Positions 18,665-26,700 of a stretch of DNA of 33,679 nucleotides are shown in pieces. A program made the translations under genes and the position numbers. This stretch comes from an uncultured Bacilli bacterium (GTDB taxonomy: Bacteria; Bacillota_I; Bacilli_A; RFN20; CAG-826), in the NCBI GenBank assembly GCA_905235515.1, contig CAJOLV010000017.1:1-33679 (forward strand), read 5' to 3'. Positions within the stretch are counted from its first letter, which is position 1. Every line of letters begins with the position of its first letter. Under the pieces are notes generated by a model, which saw nothing but the letters and a program-made list of their open reading frames with translations, made no database searches and had not been told where the DNA came from.

Positions 18665-18665
18665 T

Positions 18666-18995
18666 ATGGCAAGATCATCCAAACGCACAAATAGCACCCA
18701 AAAAGATATCGCCTTGAAACCGATTACTTTAAGAATGGGCGCTGAAATGGCAATGCGTAAGGTTGGTGAAGTAATGCCTAAATATGGTTTTGATAAATAT
18801 AAAACAGTTTCTGATTATCATGAAATGTATGCTTCTAAAGGTGATTTTGAATACACAATTTCCTTTATTGAAGACTATGGAAAAACTCATATTTCAATTT
18901 TAATTTATAGCGATAATAAAATAATTGGTCTTAAAAAGAACCTCAAATCAGTGGCTTTATTTTTAAGAGAACAATTAGAACCATTTATGGAGTAA
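18666..18995 (+). CDS. Small conserved-looking protein of unknown function
   Basis: A 109-aa soluble protein, not recognised. ATG at 18666 lies one base after the ATPase stop; a TTG twelve bases earlier is in frame but overlaps the ATPase. The N-terminus is basic and Ser/Thr-rich (MARSSKRTNS). The remainder looks alpha/beta with no Cys, no signal peptide and no membrane segment. No strong RBS is visible, so translation may depend on the ATPase gene. Tight packing between the ATPase and a surface lipoprotein suggests a role linked to transport or its control, but nothing in the sequence shows which. Confidence 0.7.
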   Translation: MARSSKRTNSTQKDIALKPITLRMGAEMAMRKVGEVMPKYGFDKYKTVSDYHEMYASKGDFEYTISFIEDYGKTHISILIYSDNKIIGLKKNLKSVALFLREQLEPFME

Positions 18996-19002
18996 GACAG
19001 TT

Positions 19003-21306
19003 ATGAAAGCTAGCAAATTGTTATCTGTAATGTTCCTATCACTTACACTACTTATTGGGTGTAATAAAGATAATGGAGGCAATAATGGTCAAGATGATAA
19101 TATTGATATGGATACATTAACCACTCCTTCTAAAAAGACATATACCTTTGAAGAAATTGATCCAAGAGAGCATTTAAATCCAATCACAATTAAAAATGAA
19201 GAAGAATTGATCAGTTTTCAAGCAAAAGTCAATGAAAACGATGAAACATATAAAACTGCTTATGTCGAATTAGCGAACGATATTACTTTAACTAAACCTT
19301 GGACACCAATCTCAAATTTCGCTGGTCAATTCAATGGCAATGGCCATAAAATCACTGGTTTGAAAGCAAGTGAAAAGATTAGTAAATTTGGTTTATTTTC
19401 TTCAATTAACTCCGCAAAAATCGGTTGTTTTGTCTTAAATGGAGAAGTTGAAGTTTTAGATAATTCATCTTTAGTAATCGGATACACTGTTGGAGATTGT
19501 ACGGTTGTCGATGTAAAAGTTGGTGGCAAGTTATCAGGTAACAGTTATTTAGGTGGCATTGTCGGTACTGTTAACGATGGCGTGCTTAAAATAGTTGGTT
19601 GTATTAACGCTGCAAGAATTGAAGGAAAAGCTTCTATTGGTGGCGTTTTAGGTGCTAATAAAACATTTAAAACAAATGTCTCTGATTGCGCAAATTATGG
19701 CGTTGTATCAGGTAAAGGTTCCACTATCGGTGGTATTGTTGCTAGTTTAACCCACTCAACCAGTAAAGTTAATGACTACAATTTATATCAATGTTATAAC
19801 TATGGTACAGTTAAAGGCAGTACCTACGTTGGCGGCGTCATTGGTTTAAGTTGTTGCCAATTAATTAGTTGTGGTGTCGACGCAAAAGCTAAAACTTATC
19901 ACATTACTTCTGATAATAAAGAACAAGAGGTTATTACTTTAACAAGCTTTGATTCACCATTCTGTTCATCCTTATGTGGTGGTTTACTTTATAACACCGC
20001 AATTAATGAATATGGTGAATTGATTGGATGCGTCAATAAAGATGGTTTTGCTGTGACAGGCTTAAATGATCCTGCAGGTTGTACACGTATTATTAAGTTT
20101 AAAGATAAGATTTTATTATTCTCTGCTACAAATAGAATTGCTACTTCTACTGATGGTGGTCATACCTTTGGTCAATCAATTCAAGTTAGTAGCAAGACTA
20201 CAGAAATATGCCCAATCGATGGAGAAGCTTCCACAGATACCGGCAATACGCAACCATATATTCTTCCTGATGGTAGAATTGCGATGATGTATCGTGCTCA
20301 TAGGAGATCTAGTAATTTCTATTATGGTTCTTTAAGAATGAGAATATCTGATGAAGACGGCAATTTTGATAGCAGTGATGAGCCTATTACCTTATGTGAA
20401 AATTTTACAAGTATTACTGGCACTCCAGGTGCGTTCTATGAACCATACCCAATTCTATTGGAAGATGGCTCAATTGCTATTTATATTTCTGAAGATGTCC
20501 ACTACTCTGAAGAATACAATAAAAATGGTATTTATATTGCTAAATTAAAAGATGACATTATCTGCCCTGGTGGCAGTCAAAATACAGTCATGATTCCTTT
20601 GAAAGTTGCACCTGGAGCAACTGAAGTCGGTGAAGGAAAGATTGAAATCGGAGAGCTTAAACTTATCTTCAGAGGTTCCGATACTTCAATGTTTGGCCAT
20701 GAAAATTCACGTCCAGGTATGACTGTCCTTACCCCTCTTTATGATGGTGGCTGGGCTATGACTTTAGAAGATTCTACTGAACAAAGAGTTCCTGGTTATA
20801 ACATGGTTGTTCAAATTACATATTCCATGGATGGTTTAACTTGGACTCCTCCAAGAACAATTATTAGACCACATCACGATGGCGGTACAAGAAATGGCGA
20901 CGGCAGCTTGTATAAATGCTGCGCACCATTCTGTGCTACTCTTCCTGATGGCCGTTTATTAATCTCTTGTGCGACTGATGAAATGTATGAAGGATATTAT
21001 CCAAGCGATAGTTCTCACTACGACCAAGAAATTGCCTTTATTACGAAAAATAGAATTAAATATAACGATGATATTGAAAGAGACAAAGATTTAATCCAAA
21101 TCGGTAACTATGCCTATAGTCCAAATGAATATAGTGTTTGGGCCTCTTGTGCAGTGATTGATGGCACTATTTATGTCTCTGGATTACAAGGTGTTAATTT
21201 TATTAAAGATGATGGCACAATCGGTACACCTCAAGATTGGATGCTCGTTGAATCTATTTATTATCAAGACTTATATCAAAGACTTGGTATTTCTGAAATC
21301 AAATAA
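19003..21306 (+). CDS. Lipoprotein with GLUG repeats and sialidase-fold domain
   Basis: A 767-aa protein with signal peptide and lipobox LIGC (Cys20). Residues about 85-330 hold GLUG-type beta-helix repeats (FNGNGHKITGL, YLGGIVGTV, TIGGIVASL, YVGGVIGLS). Residues about 345-767 resemble a six-bladed sialidase/BNR propeller: one clear Asp-box, STDGGHTF (about 379), a degenerate one, SMDGLTW (about 612), and repeated LPDGRIA/LPDGRLL turns. The sialidase superfamily includes GH33 and the exo-arabinanase family GH93. I cannot assign either, and an Arg triad was not established. GGAG lies about 10 bases before ATG. It is likely exposed outside the cell and acts on, or binds, the same glycan as the divergent GH43 set. 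Confidence 0.72.
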   Translation: MKASKLLSVMFLSLTLLIGCNKDNGGNNGQDDNIDMDTLTTPSKKTYTFEEIDPREHLNPITIKNEEELISFQAKVNENDETYKTAYVELANDITLTKPWTPISNFAGQFNGNGHKITGLKASEKISKFGLFSSINSAKIGCFVLNGEVEVLDNSSLVIGYTVGDCTVVDVKVGGKLSGNSYLGGIVGTVNDGVLKIVGCINAARIEGKASIGGVLGANKTFKTNVSDCANYGVVSGKGSTIGGIVASLTHSTSKVNDYNLYQCYNYGTVKGSTYVGGVIGLSCCQLISCGVDAKAKTYHITSDNKEQEVITLTSFDSPFCSSLCGGLLYNTAINEYGELIGCVNKDGFAVTGLNDPAGCTRIIKFKDKILLFSATNRIATSTDGGHTFGQSIQVSSKTTEICPIDGEASTDTGNTQPYILPDGRIAMMYRAHRRSSNFYYGSLRMRISDEDGNFDSSDEPITLCENFTSITGTPGAFYEPYPILLEDGSIAIYISEDVHYSEEYNKNGIYIAKLKDDIICPGGSQNTVMIPLKVAPGATEVGEGKIEIGELKLIFRGSDTSMFGHENSRPGMTVLTPLYDGGWAMTLEDSTEQRVPGYNMVVQITYSMDGLTWTPPRTIIRPHHDGGTRNGDGSLYKCCAPFCATLPDGRLLISCATDEMYEGYYPSDSSHYDQEIAFITKNRIKYNDDIERDKDLIQIGNYAYSPNEYSVWASCAVIDGTIYVSGLQGVNFIKDDGTIGTPQDWMLVESIYYQDLYQRLGISEIK

Positions 21307-21328
21307 TATTTGTTTATAATATTTCTAT

Positions 21329-22243
21329 ATGTGGTGGAAAAAAGTACTTTATTTTCTTTTGGTCATTGTTCTAGGCATTGGCGTCACTATGATTGGTGGT
21401 TCCATATGTTTTAATGTCAAATCGAAACATTTGCTAAGAGATTGTGTAAGCAGTGAAAAATATTACACAGTTGAACGTTTCTTTAACTATACAATGCCAA
21501 CGGAAAACGATTATTTTTATAAAAGAAATCAAGAAGATGGTTCAAGAATTGAAGTCTATCCTTGTTTAGTTAAACAACCATATTACAAATACACGCCAAA
21601 AGATGGTATCTATGTGAAATATGATATTGTTGAGGAAGCGGTTGCTTTTTCTCTATTTAATTTACCAGGTAATTTTTCTTTAGAAGGGCAAGAGGGAAAA
21701 ATCAAATTATCTTTAGATAATAGCAACACTATTGATTTATTTTTTGATAATACACCATACACCACCGAAGATATTAATTACTACATCAACTTCTATTCTT
21801 ATATAGAACATTACTATTCTTTGACTGTATATATTACTTACGATGATTACATTAATCATGGAGGTAATACAGACTCATCCATTAATTCAATTGAAATATT
21901 TGATGGTAAGGGCACAAGTTTTTATCAAATCAACTTTGATATAAAGCCTAACTTTTTAACCAATATGCATAACGATTATTATGAAGTCTGCCAAGACTAT
22001 CGTAATTATATTTTGGAATATGGTGAAGCCATTAGCGTCACTACTTATGAACGTAAAGAAGCTAAGCTAAAAGCTATTGATCAAGTCACTGAAAACAATC
22101 CTACTAAATATTTTCCAAAGCCATCCACTAATGTTGTTTTAGCATCAGATGCATTCATCTTAACTATCTCTATTACTCTAGCGGCATATATCTCAATTGC
22201 CATAGTTGTAACTAGATTAATCTTCTTTAGAAAAAAGCAGTAA
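21329..22243 (+). CDS. Two-TM protein of unknown function with extracellular domain
   Basis: A 304-aa protein, not recognised. One hydrophobic segment at about residues 5-27 and another at about 268-295, followed by the basic tail FFRKKQ. The roughly 240 residues between are Tyr/Asn-rich and would lie outside the membrane. No RBS is visible before ATG. A TATAAT at 21315-21320 sits nine bases before it, so a near-leaderless transcript is possible. It is the last gene of the ATPase operon and could support assembly of the surface proteins or the transporter; this is only a guess from position. Confidence 0.72.
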   Translation: MWWKKVLYFLLVIVLGIGVTMIGGSICFNVKSKHLLRDCVSSEKYYTVERFFNYTMPTENDYFYKRNQEDGSRIEVYPCLVKQPYYKYTPKDGIYVKYDIVEEAVAFSLFNLPGNFSLEGQEGKIKLSLDNSNTIDLFFDNTPYTTEDINYYINFYSYIEHYYSLTVYITYDDYINHGGNTDSSINSIEIFDGKGTSFYQINFDIKPNFLTNMHNDYYEVCQDYRNYILEYGEAISVTTYERKEAKLKAIDQVTENNPTKYFPKPSTNVVLASDAFILTISITLAAYISIAIVVTRLIFFRKKQ

Positions 22244-22299
22244 AAAACCCTACATATTTAGCATATTTTAATTTTTCATGCGAGAAATGCAGGGTTTTT
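22243..22299. terminator. Bidirectional terminator between convergent genes
   Basis: AAAAACCCT (22243-22251) pairs with AGGGTTTTT (22291-22299); after one mismatch CAT/ATG extends the stem. The A/T ends make a U tract on both strands. It closes the plus-strand ATPase operon and the minus-strand regulator gene ending at 22307. Confidence 0.78.
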
Positions 22300-22306
22300 A
22301 TATTAT

Positions 22307-23158
22307 TTAGGAATTCTTTTTCTTTGTAGAAACTCTCTTAATCAAGATGGTATTTTCAATGTTTTCAATGATATCAGGAACCTTATCATCATTAGTGACA
22401 ATGTATGAATATAATGTATCAAATAAGGCCAATTGAGCATATCTTGATGATAAACCTAAGATACGATAATTAATCTCATCTGAGCTTGTGCATAAGACAA
22501 TATCAGATAACTTAGCGGCAGGTGATTTCTTGTCACTTGTGATTAAGATAACCTTAGCGTTATTCCTCTTAGCTACCTCAATTGATTCAATGATATCTCT
22601 TGTGCAGCCAGAGTGAGACACAGCGATAATGACACTATTTTCGTTAGTCTGGCAGGCAGAAATGATTTGAAAATGGGAATCAAAGCAGATGTGAACGTTT
22701 AAACCAATACGGGATAATTTATGATACGCATCTAAGCATACAGCATATGAATTACCAACACCCATCAAATAAATGCGATCAGCGTTAACAATATATTCAT
22801 AAGCTAGATAAAACGCATCATCCGTTAAGATGTCTTTGGTTTTCATTAAAGAAGCATAAACATCATCACAAACTTTGTTGTACATGGCTAAAAAATCATC
22901 ATCCTTACTGATAGATTTATTAGCAATATGTCTTTCTTCTTTAGCAAGTTGAATTTTAAATTGTTGATATCCTGAGCAACCCACCCTTTTGGTAAAACGG
23001 ACAATCGTCGCTTCACTAGCGTTTGTCAAATTTGAAAGTTCAGTAATTGAAACAGGGGAGAGATTATTAGCATTTTCAATTAAATAATCGGCAATCCTTT
23101 TTTCAGTTTTGCTCATCTTTGGATAGCAAGATTTAATGCTTATTAAAAGTTTTCCCAT
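22307..23158 (-). CDS. RpiR/MurR-family transcriptional regulator
   Basis: A 283-aa sugar-phosphate-sensing regulator. The N-terminal helix-turn-helix domain (about 1-77; TELSNLTNASEATIVRFTKRVG) binds DNA. A C-terminal SIS domain (about 105-250; MGVGNSYAV, VSHSGCTRDI, ITSDKKSP) normally binds a phosphorylated sugar. It is transcribed away from the seven-gene catabolic operon, the usual arrangement for a local regulator, with a 185-base shared promoter region. No good RBS precedes the ATG; MSKTEKR, 14 codons in, has none either. Its effector is probably a sugar phosphate made by one of the two kinases of the operon (inference). Confidence 0.93.
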   Translation of the reverse strand: MGKLLISIKSCYPKMSKTEKRIADYLIENANNLSPVSITELSNLTNASEATIVRFTKRVGCSGYQQFKIQLAKEERHIANKSISKDDDFLAMYNKVCDDVYASLMKTKDILTDDAFYLAYEYIVNADRIYLMGVGNSYAVCLDAYHKLSRIGLNVHICFDSHFQIISACQTNENSVIIAVSHSGCTRDIIESIEVAKRNNAKVILITSDKKSPAAKLSDIVLCTSSDEINYRILGLSSRYAQLALFDTLYSYIVTNDDKVPDIIENIENTILIKRVSTKKKNS

Positions 23159-23193
23159 TTTCAGTTTTCACACACTTTTCAAAATATATTTTC

Positions 23194-23225
23194 GCATATT
23201 TATATAAGAAAAATCAATAATATGC
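23194..23225. promoter_or_regulatory. Candidate operator: inverted repeat over the regulator promoter
   Basis: GCATATT (23194-23200) and AATATGC (23219-23225) form a perfect 7-bp inverted repeat with half-site centres 25 bases apart, covering both promoter boxes of the regulator gene. It would suit autoregulation by a dimer. AT-rich sequence raises the chance of coincidence. Confidence 0.35.
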
Positions 23226-23227
23226 AA
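23199..23227 (-). promoter_or_regulatory. Promoter of the RpiR-type regulator gene
   Basis: Minus strand: -35 TTGCAT (23227-23222), exact 17-base spacer, -10 TATAAA (23204-23199). Transcript start would be near 23192, about 35 bases before ATG. Confidence 0.55.
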
Positions 23228-23281
23228 AATGAAAAGAAGTTTTATTTTTTGTCATTTTTATGAAATTTTTTTATGGTATTA

Positions 23282-23310
23282 TTGAAAATTATTTTAAAAG
23301 TCAATAAAAT
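23282..23310 (+). promoter_or_regulatory. Promoter of the catabolic/ETF operon
   Basis: TTGAAA (23282-23287), 17-base spacer, TAAAAT (23305-23310). The leader would be about 27 bases, with GAGGT at 23331-23335. An inverted repeat ATTGA (23281-23285) / TCAAT (23301-23305) overlaps the -35 box and spacer and could bind the regulator. A further TATAAT at 23325-23330 lies too near the RBS to be preferred. Confidence 0.5.
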
Positions 23311-23343
23311 GTATATAGTATAACTATAATGAGGTAATCAGTT

Positions 23344-24762
23344 ATGAATGAATTTTTATTCACACAAATTCTTTCAGAATTAGAAGATGCAGTTGGTAAA
23401 GAGAACTGTTCAACCAAATTGGTTGACAAGATTGCTCATAGCGTTGACTATTTCTGGCTTTCAAGAATGTGGGCGGATAGAGGAAAAGAAATGCCAATGG
23501 GCGACTTTATTGTTTCTCCGAAGAACGCTCAAGAAGTTAGTAAAGTTTTAAAAATTGCTAATTATTACAAGATTCCAGTTACCACTTGGGGTGGAGGTGG
23601 AGGCACACAAGGTGGCGCAATTCCAGTTTGTGGTGGCATCCTCTTAGACACTAAGAGAATGAATGAAATCTATGAAATAAATGAAGAAGGAATGTATATC
23701 GAATGTGGCGCAGGTGCTATTTACAAGCACATTGAATGGGCGGCTAACGAAAGAGGCTACTCCACTATGCACTTCCCATCATCATTAACTTGTTCCACTG
23801 TTGGTGGTTTCTTAGCGCACAGAGGAATCGGTGTTGTTTCTACAAAATACGGCAAGATTGATGATATGGTTCTTCAAATGGAAGTTGTTTTACCAAATGG
23901 CGATATTATCTATACTTCAAGCGCACCTAAACACGCTGCTGGTCCAGATTTAAATCAAATCTTTATTGGTTCAGAAGGAACACTTGGTATTATCACTAAA
24001 GCTCAAATAAGAATTTATGTTCAACCTGAAGTAAGAAGTTTCAGAGGGTTCTTGTTCAAAGATATGCACTCTGCATTCCAAGCGAGTAGAGAACTTTTAC
24101 AAATTTTCAAACCATCAGTTATGCGTTTATACGATGATGCAGAAACAGCATCCCTTATTAAGAAGATTGTCGGTGTGGCTAAACCTGGTGCCTTTATGAA
24201 TATTGCTTGCGAAGGCAAAAAGGAATTAGTCGATGTCGAAGAAAAGATATTATTAGATACATTTGCTAAATATGGAGCGGAAGATTTAGGCTCCGAATAT
24301 GGCGAAAAATGGTGGGATGAAAAGATCACCTTCTTCTACCCTGGCCATATGATGGATTTACCACAAATGTTTGGCACAATGGATAGCATTGCCCCATATG
24401 ACAAAATCGAAGAAATTTATTGGGCAATGAAGAAAGCTATCGAAACTAAATTCCCAAATATTAAATTTATTGCTCACTTCTCTCACTGGTATGAATGGGG
24501 CGCAATGATTTATGACAGATTCATTTGTGATAATCCACCAGAAGATCCTATCGAAGCTATGAAACTTCATAATGAGGTTTGGAACACTGGCGTTAGAACT
24601 GCTATTGCTCATGGTGGTGTCGTCAATGATCACCATGGTGTAGGTATCAAATTAGGTCGTTTAATGAAAGAACAATATGGACCAGCCATGCAAGTATTTG
24701 AGGCACTAAAAAAATCCTTAGATCCAAATGGCATCATGAATCCATTTAAACTTGGTCTTTAA
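23344..24762 (+). CDS. FAD-linked dehydrogenase, GlcD/AGPS (PCMH) family
   Basis: A 472-aa flavoprotein. The FAD_binding_4 domain covers about 50-225, with nucleotide loop TTWGGGGGTQGG (80-91), STVGGFLAHRG (151-161) and IGSEGTLGI (208-216). A FAD-oxidase C-terminal domain follows, with HFSHWYEWG (about 378-386) and NDHHGVG (428-434). That last motif recalls alkyl-dihydroxyacetonephosphate synthase, and the LDPNGIMNP tail is typical of GlcD-like 2-hydroxyacid dehydrogenases. No signal or membrane segment. It is the first gene of the RpiR-controlled operon (RBS GAGGT, 8-base spacing) and directly precedes an Fe-S protein, as in GlcD-GlcF systems. Probable role: oxidation of a hydroxy group of a sugar acid or sugar derivative. 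The substrate is unknown. Confidence 0.9.
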   Translation: MNEFLFTQILSELEDAVGKENCSTKLVDKIAHSVDYFWLSRMWADRGKEMPMGDFIVSPKNAQEVSKVLKIANYYKIPVTTWGGGGGTQGGAIPVCGGILLDTKRMNEIYEINEEGMYIECGAGAIYKHIEWAANERGYSTMHFPSSLTCSTVGGFLAHRGIGVVSTKYGKIDDMVLQMEVVLPNGDIIYTSSAPKHAAGPDLNQIFIGSEGTLGIITKAQIRIYVQPEVRSFRGFLFKDMHSAFQASRELLQIFKPSVMRLYDDAETASLIKKIVGVAKPGAFMNIACEGKKELVDVEEKILLDTFAKYGAEDLGSEYGEKWWDEKITFFYPGHMMDLPQMFGTMDSIAPYDKIEEIYWAMKKAIETKFPNIKFIAHFSHWYEWGAMIYDRFICDNPPEDPIEAMKLHNEVWNTGVRTAIAHGGVVNDHHGVGIKLGRLMKEQYGPAMQVFEALKKSLDPNGIMNPFKLGL

Positions 24763-24779
24763 TTTGGAGGTAACTAGTC

Positions 24780-25853
24780 ATGAAAATTTCAGATAAAGCT
24801 AGACAACAAGCTGAATCATGTAGATTCTGTTGGATGTGCCGCCATGTGTGTCCAATCGGTAATGCTGATGGCCAAGAAAGAAATAATGCGAGAGCTAGAG
24901 CATTAATGGTTCAATATGTTCTAAGAGGAACAGAAAAATTAGAAGACATTGCTGACAATATGTATGAGTGTACTCTTTGTGGAGCGTGTACCAACAATTG
25001 TAAAACTGGATGGGATCCAAAGATCTTTATTCAAGAAGTTAAAACACAAATTGTCTTAGAAGGTAAAACACCTGAATATATTGTTAAATTATTAGAAAAA
25101 TACCAGCAAAACGGCACTATTTTTGATGAAAATGTTGAAAAACTATATCAAAAACATAGTGAAGGAAAAGTTCTTTTACTCGCTGGCCAAAACGCCATTT
25201 ATAAAGATAGTGATGCTGTTGAAAAAGCATTAGATTTATTAGCAAAAGGTAACGTTAAAGCACGTCTAGATAAAGAGGCAGATGATACTGGTTTTGCATT
25301 ATGGTTCTTAACAGGAAAAACTAATGAAACAGTCGAACAAGCTAAGAAGTCTGTTGCTGAGTTAAATAAATATGAAAAGGTTATTGTCTATAATCCTGTA
25401 GATTTGTCATTAATCCTTCATGAATGGAAAGAATGGGGAATTGAAGTAAAAGCTCAATTACTCAGTTTCAATGAAGAGTTATTAGAACTTATTAATAACG
25501 GACAATTAAAAGTGAAAAAATCTAAAAAAGAATATTCCCTACAAGATAACTATGCTTACGCTCGTGAACTCGATGATGAAAAATCAGGAAGAGAACTTAT
25601 TGCGAAAGTTGGCGTTGTCAAAGATATGCTTTTAATTGGTAAAGAAGCTAACTTAGCAGGCCATCTCATTATGAACGAATATATGCCAGAAAAGATGGCG
25701 CTCGTCGCTCAAGGAAGATGGGTTAATGCCAAGAATATGGGTTGCAAAGTTTTAGTCACTGAAAATCCTGACGAACATGTTTTGCTAGCAAAAACTGCTC
25801 CAGAGGGTTATAAAGTAATTACAGTTGAAGAAATGATTCTTGAAAATCTCTAG
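24780..25853 (+). CDS. 2x[4Fe-4S] electron-transfer protein, GlcF-like N-terminus
   Basis: A 357-aa protein. Two CxxCxxC-x3-C ferredoxin motifs (Cys14/17/20/24 and Cys64/67/70/74) would hold two [4Fe-4S] clusters, as in GlcF, HdrD and LutA-type proteins. The remaining 260 residues have almost no Cys and lack the CCG domains those proteins usually carry; they show alpha/beta character instead (VLLLAGQNAIY, KVIVYNPVDLS). GGAGG lies 10 bases before ATG, 17 bases after the FAD dehydrogenase stop. It is well placed to pass electrons from that flavoprotein to the fused ETF encoded further down the operon (inference). Confidence 0.88.
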   Translation: MKISDKARQQAESCRFCWMCRHVCPIGNADGQERNNARARALMVQYVLRGTEKLEDIADNMYECTLCGACTNNCKTGWDPKIFIQEVKTQIVLEGKTPEYIVKLLEKYQQNGTIFDENVEKLYQKHSEGKVLLLAGQNAIYKDSDAVEKALDLLAKGNVKARLDKEADDTGFALWFLTGKTNETVEQAKKSVAELNKYEKVIVYNPVDLSLILHEWKEWGIEVKAQLLSFNEELLELINNGQLKVKKSKKEYSLQDNYAYARELDDEKSGRELIAKVGVVKDMLLIGKEANLAGHLIMNEYMPEKMALVAQGRWVNAKNMGCKVLVTENPDEHVLLAKTAPEGYKVITVEEMILENL

Positions 25854-25863
25854 AGGTATAATC

Positions 25864-26655
25864 ATGAACTTAAAGAAATCTTATAAAGAACAATACGGCT
25901 ATGAACGTTTTATTACCGATCGTAATTCTCCTTTAGCTTTTGCTGAAATGGATATGCTCAAATTAGCAGAAGGTAAAGAATTTACCATTGAAGAAGAAAA
26001 CAAAGAATTTGTTCTTATCATCTTAGATGGTAAATGTGATGTTTGGGGTAAAGACTTCAAATTTGAAAAAGTTGGTTATCGTAAATCTTCTTTAGAAGTA
26101 GTTGGCGCTGAGTCAGTTTACGTTGGTAAAAACACCGTATTTACCGTGAAAGCCGTTGATGGTGATGTAAGAGTGGCTGTTTGTAAAGCACCAGCACCAA
26201 AATATTATCCACCACAATGCATCAGACATGATGAAGTTAAAATGGCGAGATTTGGCAAAGAAACATTTGTGAGAGATGTCGCCTTTACATTCCCAGAAAC
26301 AATGCAAGCTAACTATTTATACATTGGCGAATACTGGGTTGAAAACGGCTTCTGGGCCAGTTTCCCTCCACATAAACACGATGTTGAAAATGGAGTCGAA
26401 GGTGCCTTAGATGAGATTTACTATTATGAATTTGATAAGCCACAGGGATTTGGTATTCAAATGGTTTACACTTCTGATAAAACCATTGATGAAGCATATA
26501 GAATTCAACATGGTGATGCTGTAGAAATTCCTCGTGGTTATCATCCAATGGCAGTCGCCCCAGGATATAAGAACTATACATTATGGGTTATGGCAGGTCC
26601 ACGCAGAGGCTTATTAAGCACTAGTGAAGAATGCCATAAATGGATTGTTAAATAA
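25864..26655 (+). CDS. IolB/KduI-like cupin isomerase
   Basis: A 263-aa protein of the IolB (5-deoxy-glucuronate isomerase) family. ATG at 25864 is chosen because AGAGGT precedes it; the longer frame from 25840 overlaps the Fe-S gene. The C-terminal cupin keeps the family signatures PPHKH (His170, His172), an acidic residue near DEIYYYEF (Glu184), PQGFG and RGYHPMAVAPGY (His227), a likely metal site. In inositol breakdown IolB converts 5-deoxyglucuronate to its 2-keto form, but no other clear iol gene is present here. A related aldose/ketose or uronate isomerisation on a different substrate is therefore likely. Confidence 0.88.
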   Translation: MNLKKSYKEQYGYERFITDRNSPLAFAEMDMLKLAEGKEFTIEEENKEFVLIILDGKCDVWGKDFKFEKVGYRKSSLEVVGAESVYVGKNTVFTVKAVDGDVRVAVCKAPAPKYYPPQCIRHDEVKMARFGKETFVRDVAFTFPETMQANYLYIGEYWVENGFWASFPPHKHDVENGVEGALDEIYYYEFDKPQGFGIQMVYTSDKTIDEAYRIQHGDAVEIPRGYHPMAVAPGYKNYTLWVMAGPRRGLLSTSEECHKWIVK

Positions 26656-26666
26656 TTTAAGTTATT

Positions 26667-26690
26667 AGGGGTTATGAACCCCTTCTTTTT
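26667..26690 (+). terminator. Terminator-like hairpin inside the catabolic operon
   Basis: AGGGGTT (26667-26673) pairs with AACCCCT (26677-26683) over loop ATG, followed by TTCTTTTT. It stands between the isomerase and kinase genes, so it could cut expression of the last four genes or protect the 3' end of a processed upper mRNA. Its loop contains the ATG that a longest-frame reading would take as the kinase start. Confidence 0.6.
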
Positions 26691-26700
26691 AGGAACAAAT

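Noticed and set aside
18654-18665. TTG start four codons earlier for the 109-aa protein
   Set aside because: It overlaps the ATPase end and has no RBS; the ATG at 18666 is simpler.
24021-24636. Minus-strand frames opposite the FAD dehydrogenase gene
   Set aside because: They are antisense to a gene with clear family motifs and have no RBS or recognisable product.
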